A stretch of DNA of 64,000 bases, from assembly GCF_000026005.1 (NCBI RefSeq), contig NC_005295.2:434001-498000 (forward strand), read 5' to 3'. The translations under genes and the position numbers were made by a program. Positions 39,391-50,006 of the stretch are shown piece after piece. Under the pieces are notes generated by a model, which saw only the letters and a list, made by a program, of their open reading frames with translations, searched no databases and was not told the DNA's origin. Numbering within the stretch: position 1 is the first letter of the stretch; each line of letters begins with the position of its first letter. Origin of the DNA: Ehrlichia ruminantium str. Welgevonden. Lineage in GTDB: Bacteria > Pseudomonadota > Alphaproteobacteria > Rickettsiales > Anaplasmataceae.

Positions 39391-39987
39391 GCTTGGTATG
39401 TATATGTTTTTTATTACATTATGTAAAAGCTAAATATATATAGGATTAATAAAGCTATAGATTATTTAAAGTGGTAATGTGTTGTACTTAAATACTTAAC
39501 GTGAATCTATGCATAACTAAATTATAATTTAAACAGATTGCTTGGTATGTATATGTTTTTTATTACATTATGTAAAAGCTAAATATATATAGGATTAATA
39601 AAGCTATAGATTATTTAAAGTAGTAGCGTGTTGTGCTTAAATACTTAACGTAAATCTGTGCATAACTAAGTTGTAATTTAAACAGATTGCTTGGTATGTA
39701 TATGTTTTTTATTACATTATGTAAAAGCTAAGTATATACAGGATTAACAAAGCTATGGATTATTTAAAGTGGTAGAGTGTTGTGCTTAAATACTTAACAG
39801 AAATCTGTGCATAACTAAGTTGTAATTTAAACAGATTGCTTGGTATGTATATGTTTTTTATTACATTATGTAAAAGCTAAATATATATAGGATTAACAAA
39901 GCTATGGATTATTTAAAGTGGTAGAGTGTTGTACTTAAATACTTAACATAAATCTATGCATAACTAAGTTGTAATTTAAACAGATAG
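39391..39987. repeat. Tandem repeat, period 149 bp, 4 copies, downstream of hemB
   Basis: GCTTGGTATGTATATGTTTT recurs at 39391, 39540, 39689 and 39838, an exact 149 bp period. The copies are nearly identical, differing at a few bases such as AGTGGTAATGTG against AGTAGTAGCGTG. The array stops about 80 bp from the hemB stop codon and contains no coding sequence. Confidence 0.95.
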
Positions 39988-40067
39988 TTTTGTAGTGCAA
40001 TTATAATGAATTGTACTCTAAATATCCTTATAGTATTACTAGATAATACATGTGGTATATCTGAGAA

Positions 40068-41057
40068 TTAATTATTTAAAATCATAAGAGCTACATCCAT
40101 AGCTGCATATGTAAGTATACTTTTTGCTCCTGCACGTTTAAAGCTTAATAAAGATTCATATATAGCTTGATCGTAATCTAATAAATGGTTTTGTGAAGCA
40201 ACTTTAATCATTGCGTATTCACCACTTACTTGGTATGCAAATATGGGGATTTCATATTTTTGACTAACAGATTTGATCACATCAAGATATGGCATCCCTG
40301 GTTTTATCATAACAATATCTGCTCCTTCATTAATGTCCATTTGTACTTCAATAAGTGCTTCGTTGATATTTCCAGCATCTACTTGATAAGTACTTTTGTC
40401 TATAGTTTTAGATGTTTTGCATGATCCAACAGCTTCACGAAATGGTTTGTAAAAACTTGAGCAATATTTTACTGCGTAAGATAAGATGCAGATGTCTTGA
40501 AAATTACAGTTATCTAGTGAGTTTCTAATTTCTTTAATTCTACCATCCATCATGTCTGAAGGTGCTATAATATCACATCCTGCTGCTGCTAATACTAAAG
40601 CTTGCTTACATAAAGTTGCTACAGTTGCATCATTATCAATTTTTTGATCTATGATAATTCCATCATGACCTGAAATTGTGTAAGGATCTAGTGCTACATC
40701 GGCAATTATGCCTATTTTTGGAATGTTGTCTTTCAATGTTTTTATTGCTCTACATATGAGGTTGTTAGGGTTGAATGCTTCCTCTGCCTTTTCAGATTTT
40801 AAATTGTTTTTTACTACTGGAAATAGTGCTATTGCATTTATTCCTAAATCTGCAGCTTGTGCTACTACATTTAACAATTCAGGGATAGAATATCTTTTAA
40901 TATCTGGTAATTGTTTTATGGGTTCTGATACTCCTTCATCATCATGAACGAATAAGGGAAGAATTAGATCATTTACAGATAGATTATTTTCTCTTACTAG
41001 ATTGCGTAACCATTGATGTGAGCGTTTACGTCTTAGTCTTGTGGTAGGAAATTGCAT
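40068..41057 (-). CDS. hemB: Delta-aminolevulinic acid dehydratase (porphobilinogen synthase)
   Basis: Condenses two 5-aminolevulinate molecules to porphobilinogen in heme synthesis. The 329-aa product is complete. Schiff-base lysines are visible as Lys197 (SYAVKYCSSFYKPFREA) and Lys252 (IVMIKPGMPYLD). The metal loop reads DVALDPYTISGHDG (120-133) with aspartates in place of the cysteines of zinc enzymes, so it belongs to the Mg2+-type group usual in alphaproteobacteria. FYKPFREAVGS has Lys where FYGPFR is common. It stands alone, flanked on both sides by tandem repeat arrays. Confidence 0.96.
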   Translation of the reverse strand: MQFPTTRLRRKRSHQWLRNLVRENNLSVNDLILPLFVHDDEGVSEPIKQLPDIKRYSIPELLNVVAQAADLGINAIALFPVVKNNLKSEKAEEAFNPNNLICRAIKTLKDNIPKIGIIADVALDPYTISGHDGIIIDQKIDNDATVATLCKQALVLAAAGCDIIAPSDMMDGRIKEIRNSLDNCNFQDICILSYAVKYCSSFYKPFREAVGSCKTSKTIDKSTYQVDAGNINEALIEVQMDINEGADIVMIKPGMPYLDVIKSVSQKYEIPIFAYQVSGEYAMIKVASQNHLLDYDQAIYESLLSFKRAGAKSILTYAAMDVALMILNN

Positions 41058-41854
41058 ATTGTTCTATTTTTTGTTATACAGGTATGTTATTTTTTTTGAT
41101 ACTGAATATCAATATTATTCTTTCAAAATGACAATGAGTCTGGAATATACTTAACTGAGGTATATGTATTATTGCTAATATTATTAAATAAATAGTGATT
41201 TTGTCAGTATCACCTATTTAATTTTATATTGATCAATTTAAAAGTAAGCATTGAATTTACAAATAAGCAATGTTCCAATAGTAAGTAGTATCTATATAAT
41301 GTAATCTCATTTTTAAAAAGTGAGAAGTGGGTAATAGAATAAGTTAACTTTGTTAGAATGTAATATAATAATCTTGACTTTTGTAAAGTAGGAGGTAGTC
41401 AAGCTACAAATTTCAACAGTTTATATATAGGCTTTTTTTAGAGTAAAGTGGATTATTGGAGTAGTTAGTTTTGTTAAGGTAGTAGTGTATTTATAATTGA
41501 TGAAAAAAGCATTGGTATTTTTTTTATTATATTGTCTTTCTTATCAAGAAAATCTATTTAGAAAATACTACAATTATATTTTGTGAATTTGCTGTTCTTT
41601 ATATAAAGAGAAATTAAGTGTATGTTCTTATTTTTTAGATCAAATCTCTTTCATATTTTATAAAGATTGTAAAACTCTTCTATGGTTTGTGAGAAGATGA
41701 TTATTAACTGTAAATTAAATATCTTAATATTTTTAGTAGTTAGTATTGTTTATATATTTTTTATAAAAAGTCTGTTTATAAAACACTAATATTAACTAAT
41801 TAGTAGTTTGTTGCTTTTTTGCTTGGAAAAAAATCTATTACATAAGCTTCTTAT
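41058..41854. other. Intergenic region upstream of hemB
   Basis: About 800 bp between divergent hemB and addB, before a repeat array. Several T-rich runs but no ORF or RNA gene recognised. The hemB promoter should lie at its left end. Confidence 0.45.
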
Positions 41855-42473
41855 GAGTGTTGTTGTAGTGCAGAGATAGTACTTGATATATTTTATCACT
41901 ATGTTTTTTATAATTATATATTAAGTAATATAACATTAGTTATATTAAAATAGATTTTATGTATTATTCTGTAACAGAGTTTCTCTGTTATATAAGGAAT
42001 TTATTTGTATAATTCAGTTTGGTGTTACTGTAGTGCAGGTGTATTCCTTGGCATATCTTTGATAATTTTATATTAAGTTTGTAACATTAGTTATATATAA
42101 AATAGATTTTATGTATTATTCTGTAACAGAGTTTCTCTGTTATATAAGGAATTTATTTGTATAATTCAGTTTGGTGTTACTGTAGTGCAGGTGTATTCGT
42201 TGATATATCTTTGATAATTTTATATTAAGTTTGTAACATTAGTTATATTAAAATAGATTTTATGTATTATTCTGTAACAGAGTTTCTCTGTTATATAAGG
42301 AATTTATTTGTATAATTCAGTTTGGTGTTACTGTAGTGCAGGTGTATTCCTTGGCATATCTTTGATAATTTTATATTAAGTTTGTAACATTAGTTATATT
42401 AAAATAGATTTTATGTATTATTCTGTAACAAAATTTCTCTATTATACGGGAAATGTTATTTGTATAATTCAGT
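41855..42473. repeat. Tandem repeat, period 151-152 bp, 4 copies, each with a palindrome
   Basis: GTTTCTCTG and flanks recur at 41979, 42131 and 42282, with a diverged copy at 42433. Copies share GGTGTTACTGTAGTGCAGG and TAAAATAGATTTTATG. Each of the first three carries the perfect hairpin TAACAGAG-TTT-CTCTGTTA. The first unit's left part and the fourth unit's hairpin are diverged. The array ends about 430 bp before addB. Confidence 0.93.
41972..41990. other. Perfect 8-bp-stem hairpin repeated in the array (also 42124-42142 and 42275-42293)
   Basis: TAACAGAG and CTCTGTTA are exact reverse complements around a TTT loop. No T-run follows, so this is not a standard terminator; a protein-binding or DNA-cruciform site is possible. 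In the fourth unit (near 42426-42444) both arms have changed and the pairing is lost. Confidence 0.7.
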
Positions 42474-42905
42474 AGCATTTAATATTTTTGTGGCATATTT
42501 AATTTTTTTTAATTCAGTAAAGTATCGATAGTAAGAAATGTTATATTATCAGTATTGTTAGGGGATTATTATTACATTATAAATTATCTTCAGCTGACTG
42601 TTTAGGTATTATTGGTATATTTTTTATTTAAATACTGTGTACTTTTTTATTGACCAAGTGGTATTGTTTTATATGTGTAGTATTCTACATGTAAGTCTTA
42701 AGATTAATTTGTGAACTACTTTGATAGCTGATTCCTATTACATTAGGAAGATATCTAAATTATGTGTTTTTTATTGATAAAGTTACTATTGAAATCTTGT
42801 TGGTAGTTAGTAAAAAATATAAGCAGCTACTCTTGTTATATTTTTCTGATAATTTATCAGAATAACGTGATATAAGAAGTTATCTTATGTATATTTTATA
42901 TATTA
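42474..42905. other. Intergenic region upstream of addB
   Basis: About 430 bp with no ORF, RNA gene or repeat seen. GATAATTTATCAG near 42847 is a short imperfect palindrome close to the gene start. Confidence 0.4.
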
Positions 42906-45644
42906 ATGGGAAAAGTTTTTTCAGTTCATTGTTCAGAATCTTTTTTAAATGTAGTAGCAGAATTTACGCTAGATGTATTCTATAGTAGTACAAATTCTGT
43001 TTCTAATATTATAGTTATAGTTTCTAGTAATGAAGAGATGACATTATTAGATAAGTTATTAGCTAAATCCTCTTATGGTAACTATTCTAGTCTCAAAATC
43101 AAAGTTATATCATTGTCTGATATAGATCATGATGTATTAGTAAATAATAGTGATTTTGTCAAAATTATTAGTCCACTTAGAAAGCTAATGCTATTGATGG
43201 AATTCATAAAATTATGGAATTCTGAACATTGTGATAACTATCCTTTGTCTTTAAGCTATGAATTATCTGCTTTGTTAAATGAAATGTATACGCATTGTAT
43301 ACCATTATCTAGTTTTGAAAATTTATTTGAATATGATTTACCTGAACATTCTCAAAAAGCTGTAAAATTTCTATCGTGTTTTTCAAAGAAATGGACAGAA
43401 ATACTACAACAAGAGAATGTACTTGATATATTAGAGCATAGAAGCTTGTATATTAATACCTTAATTAGGTATTTAGAAGAAGGTTCTAGCAATAGTACTA
43501 TTATATTTGCTGGAATGGCATTTAATACTCTGATTATAGATTTTGTTAGAACTTTATATAAATTACCTAATACTCAAATAATACTTCCATATGTAGATGT
43601 GAGTATTGATGAAAAAAATTGGAAATTGTTAGAAGAGTCACATTATCAATATTGTGTGAAAAATTTGTTAGATGTTTTAAAAATTGGTAGAAATGATGTT
43701 GTTTTTTTGGGAAAACAAAATAATCGTGTATTTATAGATAGTATATTTAATTTCGATCTATTTTTAGAAGAGTATCATAAAGGTAGGATTCAGATATGTG
43801 ATAGTTGTGATTATGTTCAAGTAATTACTTGTATGTCAGATGAAGAAGAATCTCACGTTATATCTGCACTTATGAAAAAATATAAGTCTAAAGATGTTGC
43901 TGTATTTACAAATAATGTTTTGTTAAGTAAGCGAGTAGATTCAATAGTAAATTTAGAGAATATACCTCATGAATTAGATGTTAATTATTTGATATTATCT
44001 TTTGTATCTAATGTATTAGAAGTTGTTATTAGTTCTTGGAATCCTATATCGTTACTCTCATTACTGAAACATCCTTTTATCAATTTAGGATATAGTGAAG
44101 ATGAATACAGTACTTTAATATCTAATTTTGAATTGAAAGTTATTAGATTGTATTCTAGTTATGATTTTGTGAGTATAGATGGTAATGTAAGAGAAAAGGT
44201 TCCTGACTTAATACATTTTTGGGAAAAGATAACTAGTATTGTACTTCCTTTAGTTGATGTAAAGCATTGTACTATTTCTTCTATAGTAAAGGCTCATATT
44301 GTATGTTTACGTGATTTACTAACTGGTAGTACTGTGTTTAGTTATGAAAAAATAGAAGGGTTTTTTGATAATTTTCAAAGTGCATGTGCTAATATCAGAA
44401 TGAGTGGTATAGATATATATTATGAGATTTTGATATCAGTGTTGCATAATAATCTTTTTGTTGAAAATTATAGATTATCTTCTGTGAATTTATATAAAAG
44501 GGAGGTTGTGATTTTTTCAGGATTCAATGAGCTAAATTATGGAACTGGCTTACATAGTACATTATTAAACAACCGAATGCGTAGTAAATTAGGATTACCT
44601 TCTATTCAAAGGGAAAAAGGTTATTTTGCCTATATGTTATATAGTTTTTTTTATTCAGATAAGATTTATATTACTCGATCTTTAAAAAGTTTTGGGAAAG
44701 TCAATGAAGAATCTATCTGGATAAAAAAAATTAAAATTATGGCAAAAATCTATAACTATAAAAATTTAGAGCGTGAAGATTATTTAAGATCAGAAAAGGG
44801 ATGTACAAATAGTGTTACTAATTTGTGTTATTTAAGACCTCAACCTAACCCAGAAATTAATCATAGGGTAATGGCATTTAATATCCTTTCAACAACTGCT
44901 GTGGAAATTTTAGTAAAAAATCCATATGTATTTTATTTAAACAATATTCTCAATATTTTGCCGTACAAAGATATTAATGAAAAATTTTCTATGAGAGATT
45001 TTGGAATTATTGTACATAATGTGTTACATAAGTATTTAGTGACTCCTAAAAATCAGCAGGACTATGAAAGATTAATAAAAATTGCAGAATCAGAATTTCT
45101 TAATAAGTATAAAAATTTTCCTCAAGTTGAAACTATTTTATGGCCTAAATTTCAACAAATAGCTGAACAATTTTTTGAAATGAACTTAAATAGAAATAGT
45201 AATATCGATAAAATTATCACAGAACATTTTTTTTCTTGGGAAATTAACAACAATGTTAAAATAATATCTAAGTGTGATAGAGTAGAATGTTTAAAAGATA
45301 ATAGTATTGCAATTATTGATTATAAAACTGGTGTGATTCCGTCTCAGGTAGATATCAGCCGTGGAATAGCATTACAAATGATAATACAAGCATTAACTGT
45401 AAAAAAAAGTTTGAAAAAAAATATTTCGGATTTGATGTACTGGAAAATAGGTGCAGAAGATATTAAAGTAGTTTCTATAGATAATTATGAAGAAATTATG
45501 GAAAAAACAGAGATTGCTTTAAAGGAACTGATATTAGAATATTTAGTTAATAGAAAACCATTTATTGCATCTCATGATATTGCTGGATTTGGTAGTTATG
45601 ATCTTTTAATTCGTCTTAAAGAGTGGTGGAATGTAATATATTAA
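42906..45644 (+). CDS. addB: Double-strand break repair protein AddB-like (PD-(D/E)XK nuclease)
   Basis: AddB is the inactive-helicase/nuclease partner of AddA in the alphaproteobacterial AddAB recombination machine, which processes double-strand ends for RecA. The 912-aa product has a long poorly conserved helicase-like N-terminal two thirds, including a region (EVVIFSGFNELNYGTGLHS) typical of AddB motif V/VI surroundings. A C-terminal RecB-type nuclease domain runs from about residue 660 and begins with LSTTAVEILVKNPYVFYLNNIL. The nuclease signature is ISKCDRVECLKDNSIAIIDYKTG (about 786-808). I see no cysteine cluster for an Fe-S site, as expected for this branch. The addA gene is not in the window. 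Confidence 0.85.
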   Translation: MGKVFSVHCSESFLNVVAEFTLDVFYSSTNSVSNIIVIVSSNEEMTLLDKLLAKSSYGNYSSLKIKVISLSDIDHDVLVNNSDFVKIISPLRKLMLLMEFIKLWNSEHCDNYPLSLSYELSALLNEMYTHCIPLSSFENLFEYDLPEHSQKAVKFLSCFSKKWTEILQQENVLDILEHRSLYINTLIRYLEEGSSNSTIIFAGMAFNTLIIDFVRTLYKLPNTQIILPYVDVSIDEKNWKLLEESHYQYCVKNLLDVLKIGRNDVVFLGKQNNRVFIDSIFNFDLFLEEYHKGRIQICDSCDYVQVITCMSDEEESHVISALMKKYKSKDVAVFTNNVLLSKRVDSIVNLENIPHELDVNYLILSFVSNVLEVVISSWNPISLLSLLKHPFINLGYSEDEYSTLISNFELKVIRLYSSYDFVSIDGNVREKVPDLIHFWEKITSIVLPLVDVKHCTISSIVKAHIVCLRDLLTGSTVFSYEKIEGFFDNFQSACANIRMSGIDIYYEILISVLHNNLFVENYRLSSVNLYKREVVIFSGFNELNYGTGLHSTLLNNRMRSKLGLPSIQREKGYFAYMLYSFFYSDKIYITRSLKSFGKVNEESIWIKKIKIMAKIYNYKNLEREDYLRSEKGCTNSVTNLCYLRPQPNPEINHRVMAFNILSTTAVEILVKNPYVFYLNNILNILPYKDINEKFSMRDFGIIVHNVLHKYLVTPKNQQDYERLIKIAESEFLNKYKNFPQVETILWPKFQQIAEQFFEMNLNRNSNIDKIITEHFFSWEINNNVKIISKCDRVECLKDNSIAIIDYKTGVIPSQVDISRGIALQMIIQALTVKKSLKKNISDLMYWKIGAEDIKVVSIDNYEEIMEKTEIALKELILEYLVNRKPFIASHDIAGFGSYDLLIRLKEWWNVIY

Positions 45645-45812
45645 GTTTTAGCATGAAAGTCATAACTCTTTTGATATTGAGTTTGATGATGAGTAAATAT
45701 GACTAAGTATACTATCTCATTTTGGATTAATTGGTAATTAATATGCTTATCAAGATTAATATCTATGTTATACATAATATACTTGGTGTATTTTATTGGT
45801 AATAGTTTATAC

Positions 45813-47045
45813 ATGTCACATAACATTAGTATTAAATCTATAATTGCAATTCTTTTAGGTGCTTTCATAGAGTGTTATGATTTTTTACTCTATGGAAATT
45901 TTAGTCACATATTTAGTAAAATATTTTTTTCTCATATTAATGAAACTTTATCCTTAATATTATCATTTATTATATTTGCTATAGCTTTTTTTGTTAGACC
46001 TTTTGGATCATTGTTATTTGGGTATATTGGAGATAAATATGGGAGAAGAGTTTCTCTTTTTATGTCTGTAAGTTTACTCATGATTTCAATGGGAGGTATT
46101 GCATTTTTACCTCTTTTTGATTCTATAGGTATATTATCACCAATTTTGTTAGTTTTATTACGTACTTTGCAAGGATTATCTTTTGGTGGTGAAGCAGGTG
46201 CAATTGTATTAATGGCGGAAAGTGTTAAAGAAGATCAGGTTATATTGATATCATTTGCACATTTCGTAATAGCGATACTTGGAGGTGCAGCTGGTTCTTT
46301 TATTTTTCAGTTATGTTATAGTTTTATTTCAGAAACTGAATTTTATGTTTGGGGGTGGAGAGTTCCTTTTATTATTGGTTTATTTATGTCTACGTTATTA
46401 CCTGTTTTGCGTAATTCTATAGAGGAAAGTTATCAATATTTAAGATATAAATCTCACAATAAAAAGATTTCTAAAGTTCCTATTCTAGATATAATATTAC
46501 ATCATAAAAAATTTTGTGTTATCATATTTAGTGTTGTTGGTATCAGTAACATGTTGTTTTACATGTTTTTTGTATTTTTAAATATACAACAGCAAGTAAA
46601 TATTACAACTTACAGCTTTTTAATATTAGTGATGTTAATTTCTGGGTTCTTATCTCTCTTTATGTATAAGAGATATAGATCTGAAGATGTAATAATAGTA
46701 TTTCAAGTGTTATTTGTGTTTTGTATATCTTGTGTTGTAAGCTTTTTTGGATGTTATTCATTAGTTACTTATTTTGTGCTTGCTATTGCATTAGGGATAT
46801 ATGCTACACCTGCATTATCAATGGTAATACTTTTATTTCCAGTTAATATTAGACAGACTGGGTTTTCATTATGTTATAGTATCGCAATAGCTGTGTTTGG
46901 TGGTACTACTCCTGCAATTTGCTTATGGTTAGTAAAAGTAACAGGAGTGAGTATATCTCCTATATTATATTTCGATGTATGTGCATTATTATCATTATAT
47001 GGTTTATTTGCTTTAAAAAAATACAATATGGTAGGGAAAGTTTAA
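45813..47045 (+). CDS. MFS transporter, ProP/metabolite:H+ symporter-like (paralog 1)
   Basis: The 410-aa protein has about 12 membrane segments. It carries the family's FVRPFGSLLFGYIGDKYGRRVSL (GxxxDRxGRR-type loop) and the RTLQGLSFGGEAGAIVLMAES signature of the metabolite:H+ symporter group, which includes ProP, KgtP and ShiA. Such carriers take up osmolytes, amino acids or dicarboxylates; the substrate is not deducible. I place the start at ATG 45813 rather than the in-frame 45765, because residues from SHNISIKSIIAI align with the start of the second paralog at 61433. The two copies are strongly similar throughout and flank the two-TM protein cluster in direct orientation. Confidence 0.88.
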   Translation: MSHNISIKSIIAILLGAFIECYDFLLYGNFSHIFSKIFFSHINETLSLILSFIIFAIAFFVRPFGSLLFGYIGDKYGRRVSLFMSVSLLMISMGGIAFLPLFDSIGILSPILLVLLRTLQGLSFGGEAGAIVLMAESVKEDQVILISFAHFVIAILGGAAGSFIFQLCYSFISETEFYVWGWRVPFIIGLFMSTLLPVLRNSIEESYQYLRYKSHNKKISKVPILDIILHHKKFCVIIFSVVGISNMLFYMFFVFLNIQQQVNITTYSFLILVMLISGFLSLFMYKRYRSEDVIIVFQVLFVFCISCVVSFFGCYSLVTYFVLAIALGIYATPALSMVILLFPVNIRQTGFSLCYSIAIAVFGGTTPAICLWLVKVTGVSISPILYFDVCALLSLYGLFALKKYNMVGKV

Positions 47046-48422
47046 TATTATATGTATATTTTTTATGATGTGATCTGATAGTATAAACCTTACATTAATT
47101 ACTTAGACTACTAGTTGTAGTGTTGTTACTTTAATAGTGCAAGAATTTTTTCTACATGAAATTATTATATGAAATATACATGTATAGTATGACTTTTATT
47201 GTCTTAATAATTAGTTTTGTTAAATCATGATAAATTGCTTATAGAGAATGAGAAATTGTTAGTTTATTATTAAGGTATACAAGTATATATGAGTGTGAAG
47301 ATTTTATGGAAGTAATATGCCTCTAAAATAAATAAGTATTAATAAAATTGGTGATAAATACCATTTACATAAGTATGTACTGTATATAGATTAGTACTGT
47401 AAGTTTTTGTAGAAGTGTTAGATATTGTTATAGGTTTTAATTCTTATTAGCTAATATTAAAAGTTGTGATAACGTTAAATAAATGTGTTTTTTAATATAC
47501 ACATTGTATGTATCTGTGTTTATGATTTTAATCTGCTTATTGGTTATATTTTTTTAAAGATACATATTGTAAGTACTATAATATTAGTATTCAGACAATT
47601 TGTAAGTTATACTGATATGTTAGCTAATATTAATAAACCAAGTAATTTTATGAATAACATGCTTTTATTGATGTTACTAGCACTTAAAAAAGTAAGATAT
47701 ATATTTGATATTTAAGACATTACTGTGTTATTAGTGTTTTTGGAACAATAAGTTAAAAAGTTATAGCTTTTATGACTTTGCGGTTCTTTAATTACGTTAT
47801 TTGTACTATATGTTATTAAGAGATGAAAATGGAAAATTATTGTATATTTGTTTTTATCTTTAGAAATTGTTAGAATATAATATGAATATATTGAAATGTG
47901 TTAATAATATTATCAGTTAGTATTTTTATAAAAATAGTATTTAGATTTAAGTTTATATGCTAGTTGTCGTGTTAGGAAACAAATGAAGTTTTTTAGAATG
48001 ATACATTTATGAACATTATTTTTAAACATGAGGAATTAAAGCATATTATTAAATAGTTGAAATGAGTATATTACTTATTATCTATACAGTATAGCGTATG
48101 TTGTAATTTACAAGCAATTATATAAGGTTGTTACAAGTAATTGGTAACTTTTGTGTATGTTTTTAACTATATTACTAGATCACGTTACTAAAAAATATTA
48201 TGCAATAATGGGTACGTATTATATTTTTGTAGTTAAAAAAAGCTAATATATTTGTTTAAAATACCTGTTTATATGATTTCTACTGGAAGAAGAATTGTAT
48301 CACAGACATATTATGTTGTTATTAGGAAAAAGTGTATAGTTTTGAAGTGGCTGTTATCATAGGCAGAGTTCTTTGTTATATATGTTAGGGTTCTGTTATA
48401 ATATTGATATAGTTATTCATTA
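47046..48422. other. Convergent intergenic region of about 1.4 kb
   Basis: It separates the first ProP-like gene from the cluster of two-TM proteins. A 76-codon plus-strand frame at 47485-47715 lacks an ATG start, ribosome binding site and recognisable content. No repeats or RNA genes seen. Confidence 0.45.
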
Positions 48423-50006
48423 TTAACTTAGCCATGTTATTGTACTTGTATTGGTACTGCTATTTATTGGAGTTTTGAGAGTACTATTTACTTTTTTCTT
48501 TTCAGGAGCAAGTAAGCTTACATTATCTACTTCTACAATTAAGTCTTGTTGTTGTTCAACATAACATAACATATATCTTTTGCAATGGTTTGTAATTTGT
48601 TGTCTTGCACGTGTAATTAATTCGGAAATACTACATGCTTCTTGGTTCTCATCTAATAGTATATTTAATAGATTAGAAAGATCCTTATTTTTAAAATTAG
48701 TATCACGTTTAATTATATCATTGGTATCAAGAGAAGATATAATCTCAGAAATATCAACTTTATCTTCTTTATCTAAAATCTTACGGATGAACTCATTTGT
48801 TTTCACGTTATGATTATTAGTGTCATAGTTTTCACAAACAGCAAGAGTGCAAATATATTTGAGTAGTGCACCACGTCTTATATAAGCATGTATTAAATTA
48901 TGTATCCATTCATAAGCATGATATACATGACGATTTTTATATAAGCAGGTATAATCATTTGTATCAGCAGATTTGGTAAGGTAGGTAGATTGAATATTCT
49001 CGAAAATGTATTGATTAAACTTATCATTGTTTTTGTATGTAGTTGTTGTACAATTATCAATATAGTGTTGAATGGTTTCTATTTTTGTTTTGACTTGCTT
49101 TACATCCAATGAAGAAGGAAAGTGCTTGTATTGTAGGGTATGTTGTTTACCAAACATTGTAAAGAAAGAGATAGCGATTTTACCCTCTGGAGTATTAAAC
49201 CACTGATTTTCATCATTAGGTTCTGTATCAGGACACTTTTGTAAAATATCTAATGCTATGAGATCATATATAGTTAATTCATGATCGTTTTGTAAGTCAT
49301 GTGTAACTTTGCTTTGTAGTAGTGTGTCTAGTTCTTCAATAGTATAATCTGTTATTTTTTGAGTATTTTTTAAAATTTTTAAATTTGTAAATGAAATTAA
49401 TAATTTTTTGTTTTTTAAGCTTGCGTAGTTATACAGTTTTTTTGAGTCTTGAATTATTTGTTGTGATATATTAGAGTTGGTTGTTATTAATAATCCAGAT
49501 GCATTTGGATTGTTTTTAATTTCATTAATTGTGGTTTCATCTATGACTAAGTCTATACGGCTAATAGTTTTTAATGGTTTAGGTTTTGTAGTATTGAACA
49601 ATCCTTGGTTTTGTGTTATATGAGCGTTCATAGTATTAGACATATCTTCTATGCATGTTATGTCTTCATCTACAGGTTCAGTATGGTATTCTATAATATT
49701 ACATGCAGGATTTATTTTAGGTAATTCACTTATTGGAATGGGTATAAATATACTACTTTGTTTACTTAAATTAATATCTAGTGCTTGATTTTTAGTATGA
49801 CTTTTTATTGTTATTCCTTTGATGTGTTTTATGCGATTTATTAAGGTAGTAATAAATAGTGTGCTTATAAATAATGTTATGATAGCGAAACTAATATAAA
49901 AATTAATCCCGTTAAGTTGTTGGTTAAGTTGAAAAAAAATTACAGCGGTACTTAGTAACATTATAAATAATATAGTAAGTAATAAGTTCGACTGTGTTTT
50001 ATTCAT
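48423..50006 (-). CDS. Two-TM paralogous family protein 1 of 6
   Basis: Unrecognised family, shared by six neighbouring genes. The 527-aa protein has two N-terminal membrane helices (about 8-27 and 35-57) joined by a short loop, then a large hydrophilic domain. Family blocks seen here: SIFIPIPISELPKI; QNQGLFN; SGLLITTNSN (about 169-178); WFNTPEGKIAISFFTMF (about 270-286); ICTLAVCENYDTNNHNVKTNEFI (near 391-413); and CSISELITRARQQITNHCKRYM (near 461-482). The SHLWKNRL block of its relatives is reduced to TCLYKNRHV. The tail is Ser/Thr-rich. The topology suggests a membrane-anchored protein with a large soluble part on one side. It is the farthest downstream member and more divergent than members 3-5. 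Confidence 0.85.
   Translation of the reverse strand: MNKTQSNLLLTILFIMLLSTAVIFFQLNQQLNGINFYISFAIITLFISTLFITTLINRIKHIKGITIKSHTKNQALDINLSKQSSIFIPIPISELPKINPACNIIEYHTEPVDEDITCIEDMSNTMNAHITQNQGLFNTTKPKPLKTISRIDLVIDETTINEIKNNPNASGLLITTNSNISQQIIQDSKKLYNYASLKNKKLLISFTNLKILKNTQKITDYTIEELDTLLQSKVTHDLQNDHELTIYDLIALDILQKCPDTEPNDENQWFNTPEGKIAISFFTMFGKQHTLQYKHFPSSLDVKQVKTKIETIQHYIDNCTTTTYKNNDKFNQYIFENIQSTYLTKSADTNDYTCLYKNRHVYHAYEWIHNLIHAYIRRGALLKYICTLAVCENYDTNNHNVKTNEFIRKILDKEDKVDISEIISSLDTNDIIKRDTNFKNKDLSNLLNILLDENQEACSISELITRARQQITNHCKRYMLCYVEQQQDLIVEVDNVSLLAPEKKKVNSTLKTPINSSTNTSTITWLS

Noticed and set aside
41855-42473. Repeats with palindromes considered as a CRISPR array
   Set aside because: Units are about 151 bp, and the sequence between the palindromes is conserved rather than variable spacers; no cas genes nearby.
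47485-47715. 76-codon frame between the first ProP-like gene and member 1
   Set aside because: Non-ATG start, no ribosome binding site, composition like other spacer translations.
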